In this document: positions 9,069 through 16,792 of the stretch, piece after piece
Layout of the letters: every line of letters starts with the position of its first letter
How positions within the stretch are numbered: position 1 is the first letter of the stretch
DNA from: Loktanella sp.
GTDB taxonomy: Bacteria > Pseudomonadota > Alphaproteobacteria > Rhodobacterales > Rhodobacteraceae
Direction of reading: 5' to 3'
DNA: 38,035 nt
Assembly: GCA_024635625.1 (NCBI GenBank)
Contig: JAGXIQ010000139.1
Coordinates: forward strand, 1 to 38,035
Position numbers and translations under genes: made by a program
The notes under the pieces: model-generated
Told to the model about the DNA's origin: nothing
What the model saw: the letters and a program-made list of their open reading frames with translations, nothing else
The model's database searches: none

Positions 9069-10442
9069 TCAACAGTTCGGCACATTGACAGCCAAGCCTC
9101 CAAGCGCGGTTTCCTTGTATTTCTCGCTCATGTCCGCGCCTGTCTGACGCATTGTTTCGATCGCGGCGTCCAGCGGCACTAAATGCACGCCGTCGCCCCG
9201 TAGGGCGAGGCTCGCCGCCGAGACGGCCTTTATGCAGCCTAGCCCGTTACGTTCGATGCAAGGCACCTGCACCAGACCGCGAACGGGGTCGCAGGTCATG
9301 CCAAGGTGATGTTCTAGCGCGATCTCTGCCGCGTTCTCGATCTGTGCCGGACTGCCACCAAGAACGGCGCACAGGCCTGCCGCGGCCATTGCTGCTGCTG
9401 ATCCAACCTCTGCCTGACAACCGCATTCCGCGCCAGAGATGCTGGCATTGAACTTGATAAGGCCGCCGATAGCCGCCGCAGTCAGCAAAAAATCAGGTAC
9501 ACCTGAAATGCTTGCCCCCGGCACATGGTCTAGCCAATAGCGGATCGTCGCGGGTACGACGCCCGCAGCCCCGTTGGTGGGGGCCGTGACGACCTGACCA
9601 CCGGCGGCATTTTCTTCGTTCACAGCCATGGCGTAGGCGCTCATCCAATCGTTGATCGTATGGGGCGCAGGCTGGTTCATACCACGTTCAGCCAGCAGGG
9701 CCTGATGAATACCTTTGGCTCTGCGACGCACCTTCAATCCGCCCGGCAGGATGCCGTCAGTCGCAAGCCCCCGGTCTATACAATCAGTCATCACGGCCCA
9801 GATTCGCGCAAGGCCGGCGTCCAGATCGGACGTGTTCCGGCGGCTGCGCTCGTTTTCGCGTTTCAGCAATGCGATGGACTTGCCCGAAGTCTCTGCCATG
9901 CGGACCATCTCGGTCGCTGTCTTGAACGGCCATGGTACCGGGGGGCCGCTGTCGCTGTCTTTTCCTGCGGCTAGCTCGTCCTCGGTCAACACGAAACCAC
10001 CGCCCACGGAATAGTAAGTCACTTGGGTAACTGTGTCGTCCTGGGCATCCAACCCCTTGAAAATCATTCCATTCGCATGGCCGGGTAGGGCTGGGCCATA
10101 GTCAAAGGCCAGATCGTCCTTAGGATGAAAGCGCAGCGAAGGCAGTCCATCTGGTGCGATGCGATGGGTTTCGTGCACCTCTGCAAGTGCCACTTCTGCC
10201 CGTTCGGCGTCGTAGGCGTCGGACCGCATGCCCGCCAGACCAAGAATCACGGCCCGGTCGGTTGCATGACCCACACCAGTAAAAGCAAGGCTGCCGTGCA
10301 ATGACGCCCGCACACCGGCGACCGCAAAGGGCTGAGCGCGCAGATGGTCTAGAAACCGACCTGCGGCGACCATCGGACCAATGGTGTGAGAGGAAGAGGG
10401 GCCAACGCCCACCTTGAACATGTCGAAGACGGACAAAAACAT
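9069..10442 (-). CDS. sdaA: L-serine ammonia-lyase (iron-sulphur type, single chain)
   Basis: The enzyme deaminates L-serine to pyruvate and ammonia using a 4Fe-4S cluster instead of PLP. The 457-residue protein has the beta domain first (FKVGVGPSSSHTIGPM) and the alpha catalytic domain after about residue 190 (TAPTNGAAGVVPATI). Cysteines C342, C384 and C395 match the cluster ligands known for the Legionella enzyme, and the chain ends in a cysteine, C457, matching the tail residue that occupies the fourth iron site there. The start codon overlaps the stop of the upstream GST-like gene by one base (TGATG), so the two are probably co-translated. Confidence 0.96.
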   Translation of the reverse strand: MFLSVFDMFKVGVGPSSSHTIGPMVAAGRFLDHLRAQPFAVAGVRASLHGSLAFTGVGHATDRAVILGLAGMRSDAYDAERAEVALAEVHETHRIAPDGLPSLRFHPKDDLAFDYGPALPGHANGMIFKGLDAQDDTVTQVTYYSVGGGFVLTEDELAAGKDSDSGPPVPWPFKTATEMVRMAETSGKSIALLKRENERSRRNTSDLDAGLARIWAVMTDCIDRGLATDGILPGGLKVRRRAKGIHQALLAERGMNQPAPHTINDWMSAYAMAVNEENAAGGQVVTAPTNGAAGVVPATIRYWLDHVPGASISGVPDFLLTAAAIGGLIKFNASISGAECGCQAEVGSAAAMAAAGLCAVLGGSPAQIENAAEIALEHHLGMTCDPVRGLVQVPCIERNGLGCIKAVSAASLALRGDGVHLVPLDAAIETMRQTGADMSEKYKETALGGLAVNVPNC

Positions 10443-11110
10443 CAGGTAGCACTTCCTTCAGGGGGATTGGGCAGTTGGGGGGCAGAAAAGGGCGTCTGAC
10501 CCAGACCTTCTGCAGTGGCGGCACGCTGGGCAGGTGAGGACTGCTCAAATATCTGCGCAAAACGGTACAGGCGGGGCCAGTGCGTCAGATTATACCATCC
10601 CGTTGGTCCGCCATAAAGTGCAGGCCAGCGTAGCATTGGCGCGAGGTAGCACATGTGTAGGATATGGTCAGGCGTCCATCGCGCTTCTAGCAGGTCGAGG
10701 TGTGTGGCAATCCGGTGGCGCGCCGCGTGGCGCAGACTGGACGGCGCGGCTGGCAGGTATTTGTCGGGATGAAACAGGGTGCCTAGCGTGGGATGCAAGG
10801 TGTTGGATAGCCAGAATAGCCAACTCAGGGCTGACCCTCGTGCTGCATTAATCGGCTCGGGAAATAGGCGACCCGACGACGTATCAGCGATCCAAAGCAG
10901 GATGGCAGCCGTTTCGAATATCGGGCCGTCCGGTGTTTCAAGCGTTGGGATGAGACCCGCCGGGTTCAGGGCGCGATAAGACGGCTGTGATTGCGCGTTG
11001 GTAGAGCGATCCACCAGCGCTGTCGAATAGTTGATACCGCCAAACTCCAGCGCCAATCGGACGCAAAGCGAGGCATTGTCGTGGGCATAGTGCAGGCGCA
11101 GGGATTCCAT
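10442..11110 (-). CDS. Glutathione S-transferase family protein
   Basis: The 222-residue protein has a thioredoxin-like N-terminal domain with LNPAGLIPTLETPDGPIFE, which contains the conserved cis-proline region, followed by ETAAILLWIAD, the glutathione-binding Glu-Thr element. A helical C-terminal domain follows (SALSWLFWLSNTLHPTLGTL). The exact substrate is unknown; the family includes conjugating enzymes, isomerases and redox proteins. It lies between the methyltransferase gene (50-base gap) and sdaA (one-base overlap) on the same strand. Confidence 0.88.
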   Translation of the reverse strand: MESLRLHYAHDNASLCVRLALEFGGINYSTALVDRSTNAQSQPSYRALNPAGLIPTLETPDGPIFETAAILLWIADTSSGRLFPEPINAARGSALSWLFWLSNTLHPTLGTLFHPDKYLPAAPSSLRHAARHRIATHLDLLEARWTPDHILHMCYLAPMLRWPALYGGPTGWYNLTHWPRLYRFAQIFEQSSPAQRAATAEGLGQTPFSAPQLPNPPEGSAT

Positions 11111-11160
11111 GCGCCGACACTAGACGTGCCAGCGCCCGGCGTCAGTCCGAAAGCGACATA

Positions 11161-11679
11161 TTAAAGGTGGGCTTTACCTGACGCATGCCGGCCTTTGCCG
11201 CGCAGCGCGCCGTCCTCTACACCGATGCGGTGATAAAGCATCGCAGCGTTGAGGACGGTAAACAGTACAGCGACCCACGCCAGGCCCAAAACCATGGGTG
11301 CCACGATAATCTCTGCCACGACCAGCGTGTAATTTGGGTGGGGTATGAACCGGAAAGGTCCGCGTGCGACGAGGGGTTCGTCCAGGACTATGATCCGCGT
11401 CGTCCAACGTGCCCCGAGTGTGCCCAGAATCCAAACCCGAAATACCTGCAAAACGGCGTAGGCTGCAAGCCAGCCCATATGCAGGGGCTGGTTCCAACCA
11501 AAGATCAGTAAGGCCAGGACCCAGCACGTGTGCAGCGCGACCATGACAGGATAATGGCCTGCGCCGACCTCTCTTGCACCACGTGCCATGAGGCGGGCAG
11601 TGTTGCGTCGGGCAATCACAAGTTCGCCAAGTCGCTGCACGATAATGAAAGCCAAAAACAGCGCGGTCCCTGTCGTCAT
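11161..11679 (-). CDS. Isoprenylcysteine carboxyl methyltransferase-like membrane methyltransferase
   Basis: This 172-residue integral membrane protein belongs to the ICMT/PEMT-like fold. It has four to five hydrophobic segments and the signature region near the C terminus, GPFRFIPHPNYTLVVAEI, in which the His-Pro-x-Tyr and the following Glu form the S-adenosylmethionine site in this family. The ATG at 11679 is chosen because it overlaps the stop codon of the polyketide synthase gene (ATGA). In Bacillus subtilis (BpsB/YpbQ) and Streptomyces (SrsB) a protein of this type sits beside a type III polyketide synthase and methylates its product. By analogy this one probably O-methylates the pyrone or resorcinol made by its neighbour; this is inference. 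Confidence 0.85.
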   Translation of the reverse strand: MTTGTALFLAFIIVQRLGELVIARRNTARLMARGAREVGAGHYPVMVALHTCWVLALLIFGWNQPLHMGWLAAYAVLQVFRVWILGTLGARWTTRIIVLDEPLVARGPFRFIPHPNYTLVVAEIIVAPMVLGLAWVAVLFTVLNAAMLYHRIGVEDGALRGKGRHASGKAHL

Positions 11680-12776
11680 GGTGCGACCGTTAGCGGCATC
11701 ATTGACGCCGTAAAGCCCGGTCCAAGCGCACAAAGCGCCAGCTTTCCTGTTTGTCCCGCCGCCAACACGCGCTGAAGCACAAATAGTGCAGTGGGTGCAG
11801 ACATGTTGCCAAAGTCGCGCAGCACGCTGCGTTCAGCGTCCAATGCGCCTGATGCCAGACCCATTGTGCCCTCGATTGCCTCGACAACCTTTGCACCGCC
11901 CGGGTGGCATACGAAACGGTCAATTTGATCGATCGACATGTCCGCCTCTGACAGCATCGTTTCAATCGCGGGTCGAAACTCGTCCGTGACAAAACCGGGG
12001 ATAGAGCGATCAAAGATCACACCAAGTCCGGTGTCGTCTACATCCCAGCCCATGATAGGCAAGGTGTCAGGGAAAAGGTGTTCGTGGCCTTCGTGAAGTG
12101 TCACTTCACCGGTCTCCCCTGTGCCGCTGCCGATCACCGCAGCCGCGGCACCGTCCCCGAATAGGACGGTTGCGATCACATCCGCCTTTTGCAGCCGATC
12201 GGATCGGAACGACAAAGAGCAAGTCTCGACTGCGACCATCAGGACGGTGCTGCCCGGGTCGGCAGCAGCCAAACGGCGCGCGATGGCCAAGCCCGATACG
12301 CCTCCGGCGCAACCCAAACCGAAAACTGGGACACGGTGGACATCGCGCCGGAAACCCATCGTCTTGAAGGCCTGCGCCTCTAATGTGGGTGTTGCAATTC
12401 CGGTGGACGATATCGTGACGATGGTATCAACCTGATCTGCCACCAGTCCCGCAGTATTCAAGGCATCAGTTGCGGCCTTGATGAAAAGGGCTGTTGCACC
12501 TTGCATGTAAGCAGTGCCGCGATCAGCCCAGCCGTGTTCATCGTTAAACCATTCCAGCGGCATGACACTATAACGCTTGTCCACACCCGCGTTTTCAAAC
12601 GCGGGTACCAGCTTTTCGAAGAAGGGATACTTTGGCGCAAGCAGGCGGCGGGCGTGTGCCAGCACATCATCCTGCGGCAAAATATGAGGGGGAAGCGCTG
12701 TGCCGATGCCCTTAAGAACGGTGGATTGACGGGCCGCAGCGCGCGCGCGGCTGTCGGGCAAAACCTGTTGTAACAT
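11676..12776 (-). CDS. Type III polyketide synthase (chalcone/stilbene synthase family)
   Basis: The 366-residue protein is a homodimeric-type ketosynthase that extends an acyl-CoA with malonyl-CoA and cyclises the product, in bacteria usually to alkylpyrones or alkylresorcinols. The catalytic triad is complete: C156 in FGLGCAGG, H291 in FVCHPGGAK and N324 in DFGNMSAPT. The C-terminal GPGF loop is present (ALGPGFTASM). A purine-rich AAGAGG lies upstream of the ATG. It is the first gene of a six-gene minus-strand run and overlaps the membrane methyltransferase gene by four bases. Starter unit and ring type cannot be told from sequence. Confidence 0.93.
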   Translation of the reverse strand: MLQQVLPDSRARAAARQSTVLKGIGTALPPHILPQDDVLAHARRLLAPKYPFFEKLVPAFENAGVDKRYSVMPLEWFNDEHGWADRGTAYMQGATALFIKAATDALNTAGLVADQVDTIVTISSTGIATPTLEAQAFKTMGFRRDVHRVPVFGLGCAGGVSGLAIARRLAAADPGSTVLMVAVETCSLSFRSDRLQKADVIATVLFGDGAAAAVIGSGTGETGEVTLHEGHEHLFPDTLPIMGWDVDDTGLGVIFDRSIPGFVTDEFRPAIETMLSEADMSIDQIDRFVCHPGGAKVVEAIEGTMGLASGALDAERSVLRDFGNMSAPTALFVLQRVLAAGQTGKLALCALGPGFTASMMPLTVAP

Positions 12777-12932
12777 GAAAAGAAACCTCTTGGGCGGTGT
12801 TCAGGAAACGCTGCGTGTAGGGGCAAGGTTCCCGTCGCTGAATCAAGTTGGTTGCCTTCTACGCACTATTTCCTCTGTCGCGGACCGCCCCTGCCGCCTA
12901 TAAGCGCGCCGAAAGATATAAGGAGCCTGCCC

Positions 12933-13721
12933 ATGCCCGCTGATCTGTCCCCCATCGATAAGGCCAAGTTTGTCGCTGCCAAACGTGCATGCGATTACGT
13001 TGAATCGGGCATGAAACTGGGGCTTGGAACAGGTTCCACCGCCGCGTGGCTGGTCCGCTGTCTGGGCGAGTTGGTGCGTGACGAAGGCTTAAAGATCAAG
13101 GGTGTACCAACCTCTTCTCGTACAGCGCAACTCGCGCGCGAGGTCGGGATCGAAGTCATTTCGCTGGACGAGGCTAAATGGCTGGATCTGACGATCGACG
13201 GTGCAGACGAATACGACCACGCTCTGAATTTGATCAAGGGCGGCGGAGGCGCGTTGCTGCAGGAAAAAATCGTGGCGACAGCCAGCGATCAGATGATCGT
13301 GATTGCCGACATATCGAAGAAGGTCGAAGCCTTGGGTGCCTTCCCGTTGCCGGTCGAAGTTATTCCGTTCGGCTGGCAGACATCAAAGGCGCTGGTTGAA
13401 GAAGCGCTGATCGGCATGGACGTTCTGAGCGCAACCTCGACGCTCCGGATGAACGGCGACACACCTTTCATCACGGACGAGGGAAACCACATTCTTGATC
13501 TGCACCTGAATAGGATCGGCAATCCGCGTCAGCTAAGTCTTGTGCTAAACCAGATCCCTGGCATCGTCGAAAACGGTCTTTTCATCGACATCTGCGATAT
13601 TGTCATTACCGGCTACGGCGATGGCCGGGTCGAGGTGCACGACATCAACAAAGGCGAAGTCGACGAAACGCGCTATGATTTCGCAGAAAGCGATAACCTG
13701 TTCGCTAATTTGGACGATTAG
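12933..13721 (+). CDS. rpiA: Ribose-5-phosphate isomerase A
   Basis: RpiA interconverts ribose 5-phosphate and ribulose 5-phosphate in the pentose phosphate pathway. The 262-residue protein has the family motifs GLGTGSTAAW (phosphate loop), LTIDGADEYD (catalytic Asp) and IKGGGGALLQEKI (catalytic Lys). The start at 12933 follows AAGGAG at 12920-12925 with seven bases between. An earlier in-frame ATG at 12852 would add a proline-rich segment with no ribosome site. The gene is divergent from the polyketide synthase gene, 156 bases away. Confidence 0.96.
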   Translation: MPADLSPIDKAKFVAAKRACDYVESGMKLGLGTGSTAAWLVRCLGELVRDEGLKIKGVPTSSRTAQLAREVGIEVISLDEAKWLDLTIDGADEYDHALNLIKGGGGALLQEKIVATASDQMIVIADISKKVEALGAFPLPVEVIPFGWQTSKALVEEALIGMDVLSATSTLRMNGDTPFITDEGNHILDLHLNRIGNPRQLSLVLNQIPGIVENGLFIDICDIVITGYGDGRVEVHDINKGEVDETRYDFAESDNLFANLDD

Positions 13722-13773
13722 ATCACGCTACTTTATGACGCTGGACGAAGGCTGGGACGGAGCGCATAGACGT

Positions 13774-13790
13774 ATGCGAACCATTCTCAT
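13774..13790 (+). promoter_or_regulatory. Candidate Mur/Fur-family operator upstream of mntH
   Basis: The 17-base dyad ATGCGAACCATTCTCAT has symmetric arms of the form ATGnGAA-N3-TTCnCAT, ending 18 bases before the mntH start codon. Its spacing and TTC/GAA core resemble binding sites of the Fur-family manganese regulator Mur of alphaproteobacteria, which represses manganese uptake genes. The position next to an Nramp gene supports this; the regulator itself is not in the window. Confidence 0.5.
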
Positions 13791-13808
13791 TCCAAGGCCC
13801 GTGTTTCC

Positions 13809-15126
13809 ATGTCCAGCACATCCCTGACTGATCGCACGTCCCAGCGCATGGCCGATGTGCTGTCTGGGCGTCTTAAGGGGCCGCGGTCGTGGCTGGTGTT
13901 TGCAGGGCCTGCGGTGATCGCCTCTGTCGCGTACATGGACCCCGGCAATTACGCGACGAATATTCAGGCAGGCGCAGGCTATTATTCAGGCAGGCGCAGG
14001 CTATGGCTATGCGTTATTGTGGGTCGTCGTCATGGCGAACCTTGTAGCTATGCTATTTCAGGCTTTATCAGCCCGGTTGGGGATCGTGACGGGCAAAAAC
14101 CTTGCGGAACATTGTCGCGACGGATTTTCCCGACCTACTGTGCTGTTCATGTGGATCGTGTCGGAAATTGCCGCCATGGCAACCGATCTGGCAGAGTTTT
14201 TGGGTGGTGCCATCGGCCTTGCCCTGTTGTTCAATATGCCCCTGATGGCCGGTATGGGGATCACGGCTATTGTGACCTATGCCTTGCTGCTGGTCGAAAA
14301 CCGCGGTTTCCGTCCGATGGAACTGCTCGTTGGGACGCTCGTCGGAGTTATCGGGCTTTGCTATTTGGCAGAGTTGCTGATCGCGCCGATTGCTTGGGGA
14401 GAGGCCGCACGGGGTGCGATCCTACCGCAGATGCCGGACCTTGCGGCATTGACCATCTCTGTCGGCATCATTGGGGCGACGGTGATGCCCCATGCGATCT
14501 ATCTGCATTCCGGACTGACGCAGCATAGGGTCAAAATTAACAACGATGTGGAACGAGCCAAAGTTCTTCGGTTCTCTAATATTGAGGTTGTCGTGGCTCT
14601 TGCCGTTGCGGGCATGATCAATATTGCGATGGTGATGATGGCTGCCAGTGCCTTTCATGCGGGCAACCCGGAGGTGGCAGAAATCGAGACCGCCTATCAT
14701 ACGCTGACCCCCTTGTTGGGTGGCGCAGCTGCCGGGGCATTCTTGATTAGTTTGATCGCATCTGGCGTATCATCGTCGGTCGTCGGCACTATGGCAGGGC
14801 AAATGATCATGCAGGGCTTCGTCCGCATGAACATTCCGCTGCTGCTGCGGCGGATCGTCACCATGGCACCGGCGTTTGTTGTTGTTGCCATGGGGGTGAA
14901 TGTGACCTCTGCATTGGTGGCCTCCCAAGTGGTGCTGTCCATCGCGCTGCCGATCCCGATGATCGCACTGATCATCTTTACCTCGAAACGCAGTGTAATG
15001 GGGGACTTCACCACAGGGACAATTTTGCGCACACTTGCCATCGGTGCCTCTGTCCTCGTTCTTTCGTTGAATTTCGTACTGCTAGCGGATGTGGCAGGTT
15101 TGGCGATACCCTTTTTGTCGGAATGA
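13809..15126 (+). pseudogene. mntH: Nramp-family divalent metal transporter (mntH), frameshifted by a 22-bp duplication
   Basis: The two halves of an Nramp manganese/iron importer lie in different frames. The first 58 residues (from ATG 13809) include the metal-binding DPGN motif at residues 44-47, and the rest resumes from about 14005 with TM6 motif ATVMPHAIYLHSGL and continues to the stop at 15124-15126. The frame change coincides with an exact tandem duplication of 22 bases (13961-13982 and 13983-14004). Removing one copy restores one frame of 431 residues, the normal length for MntH, reading through NIQAGAGYGYALLWVVV. As given, the original frame runs to a stop at 14528 and should make a non-functional protein. 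It may be a true mutation, a switchable state, or an assembly error. Confidence 0.9.
13961..14004 (+). repeat. Exact 22-bp direct tandem duplication inside mntH
   Basis: Copies at 13961-13982 and 13983-14004 are identical, start with TATTCAGGCAGG and end with GCAGGCTAT. The unit length is not a multiple of three, so the second copy shifts the downstream frame by one base. The unit also contains an internal near-repeat, AGGCAGGCGCAGG, which could favour strand slippage. Confidence 0.97.
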
Positions 15127-15219
15127 TCTGGCCCCTCGAACACAATAGCCGAAGGGGCGTTGGCCTTTCCGATCCGTTGCAGCTAGGTTGCCTGTGGATT
15201 TTGCAAAACGGGGCTGCCC

Positions 15220-16716
15220 ATGTCTTTCGATTACGACCTTTTTGTCATTGGTGGCGGCTCTGGTGGAGTTCGTGCTGCGCGCATGGCTGCCGAAACGGGC
15301 GCAAAGGTTGGTCTTGCTGAAGAAAGCCGCATGGGGGGCACCTGTGTCATCCGCGGCTGTGTACCTAAAAAGCTGATGGTCTATGCCTCTGGCTATGCGG
15401 AACGTGTGCAAGAGGCGCAGGCCTATGGCTGGAACGCGACCTTGGGCGACTTTGATTGGGGTAAATTCCGGGCGAGGTTGCACGGTGAACTTGATCGGCT
15501 GGAAGGTGTATATCGCAGGTTGCTGGATGGATCTGGCGTCGACATACACGATTGCCGTGCTGTCCTGACGGATACCCACACGGTGCGATTGGGCGAAGGC
15601 AAGACAATCACTGCCAAGCATATTTTGGTTGCCACTGGCGGCCATCCGGTGCGGCCAGAGATGGTCAACTGCGATCTGGGTATTGTGTCTAACGACATGT
15701 TTCTGTTGGAAAAGCTTCCGAAGACCCTTTTGATTGTCGGTGGTGGCTATATTGCCTGCGAATTTGCCTGCATCATGGCGGGTCTAGGCGTGAAGGTGAC
15801 GATGTACCACCGAGGTGCGCAAATTTTGAAAGGCTTCGATGACGAAGCCCGCGGCCTGCTGGCAGAGTCGATGCGGCACCGGGGCATTGATCTGCACACC
15901 GGCACTACCGTGTCCGAAATCTGCCTTGCAGATCACGCGCCGAGCGGCCCAATGCCGACAGGTTCAGACGCCGCAGCTGGCGGTACGTCACAACCAGCAA
16001 GAGACAGCGCCGGGCGCGAGGCGAATGCGCTGGGTGACAACTCTAAGAGCTTTACCGACGTCGAGGCGTCTGGACCGGTCTGGGTGCGGGCGACAAACGG
16101 CGACGAGCTCGTTTTTGATCACGTGCTGTTCGCGACAGGGCGAAAGCCCAACACGGATCGGTTGGGACTAGAAGACGCCGGTGTCACACTGGGCACCAAA
16201 GGCGAGATCGTGGTGGACGACTATAATCAGACCAACGTGCCGTCGATCTATGCGATTGGCGATGTGACTGACCGGGTGCAGCTGACGCCCGTGGCTATCC
16301 GAGAGGGTATGGCCTTTGTCGAGACGGTTTTTAAGGGTAATCCGACGCCAGTTGATCACGAGTTGATCGCCTCTGCCGTCTTTACACAGCCAGAACTAGG
16401 CACCGTAGGAGAGACCGAAGACGAAGCCACTGCAAGAGGTGAACGGGTCGAAATATACTCGACTGCGTTCCGTCCGATGCAGACGGCGTTCATCGACACG
16501 CCGCAGCGGGTTTTGATGAAATTGATCGTCAGCGTAGAAACCCGCAAGGTTCTGGGGTGTCACATCGTCGCGGACCATGCGGGCGAAATGATCCAAATGG
16601 CTGCCATCGCAATCAAGATGGGCGCGACGAAAGAGGATTTCGACCGCACCTGTGCTGTCCACCCTACGATGGCCGAAGAACTGGTGACGATGCGCAAGCC
16701 GGTCCGCACAACTTGA
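15220..16716 (+). CDS. gor: Glutathione-disulfide reductase
   Basis: This FAD enzyme reduces oxidised glutathione with NADPH in the cytoplasm. The 498-residue protein has the FAD-binding GGGSGGVRAARMAA, the redox-active disulfide C42/C47 in GGTCVIRGCVPKK, the NADPH-domain motif GGGYIACEFA, the second FAD motif YAIGDVT and the catalytic H481 in CAVHPTMAEE. It is about 45 residues longer than usual. The surplus is a polar, Gly/Ser/Asp-rich stretch at residues 237-284 inside the NADPH domain, where most family members have a tight turn. It lies downstream of the broken mntH, 93 bases away. Thioredoxin-like or mercury reductases are less likely given GGTCVIRGC. Confidence 0.95.
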   Translation: MSFDYDLFVIGGGSGGVRAARMAAETGAKVGLAEESRMGGTCVIRGCVPKKLMVYASGYAERVQEAQAYGWNATLGDFDWGKFRARLHGELDRLEGVYRRLLDGSGVDIHDCRAVLTDTHTVRLGEGKTITAKHILVATGGHPVRPEMVNCDLGIVSNDMFLLEKLPKTLLIVGGGYIACEFACIMAGLGVKVTMYHRGAQILKGFDDEARGLLAESMRHRGIDLHTGTTVSEICLADHAPSGPMPTGSDAAAGGTSQPARDSAGREANALGDNSKSFTDVEASGPVWVRATNGDELVFDHVLFATGRKPNTDRLGLEDAGVTLGTKGEIVVDDYNQTNVPSIYAIGDVTDRVQLTPVAIREGMAFVETVFKGNPTPVDHELIASAVFTQPELGTVGETEDEATARGERVEIYSTAFRPMQTAFIDTPQRVLMKLIVSVETRKVLGCHIVADHAGEMIQMAAIAIKMGATKEDFDRTCAVHPTMAEELVTMRKPVRTT

Positions 16717-16740
16717 ATTTTCGGGTCGGTGGCCCGATTT
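16712..16740 (+). promoter_or_regulatory. Candidate RpoH (sigma-32) heat-shock promoter for hflKC
   Basis: CTTGAA at 16712-16717 and CCCGATTT at 16733-16740 are separated by 15 bases, close to the sigma-32 pattern CTTGAA ... CCCCATNT. It lies about 53 bases upstream of the hflK start. The -35 element overlaps the gor stop codon (TGA at 16714-16716). A heat-shock role fits the downstream protease-quality-control genes. Confidence 0.6.
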
Positions 16741-16792
16741 AAACATGAACGGGTCCGAACAGGATCGTAACATTAAGGAAGACTGACACACG

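Noticed and set aside
13809-14528. Separate 239-residue protein at the 5' end of mntH
   Set aside because: After residue 58 the frame is an out-of-frame reading of the transporter (arginine/cysteine-rich), produced by the duplication.
15131-15157. Hairpin GCCCCT ... AGGGGC after mntH as a terminator
   Set aside because: The stem is short with a bulge and has no T-run; weak evidence only.
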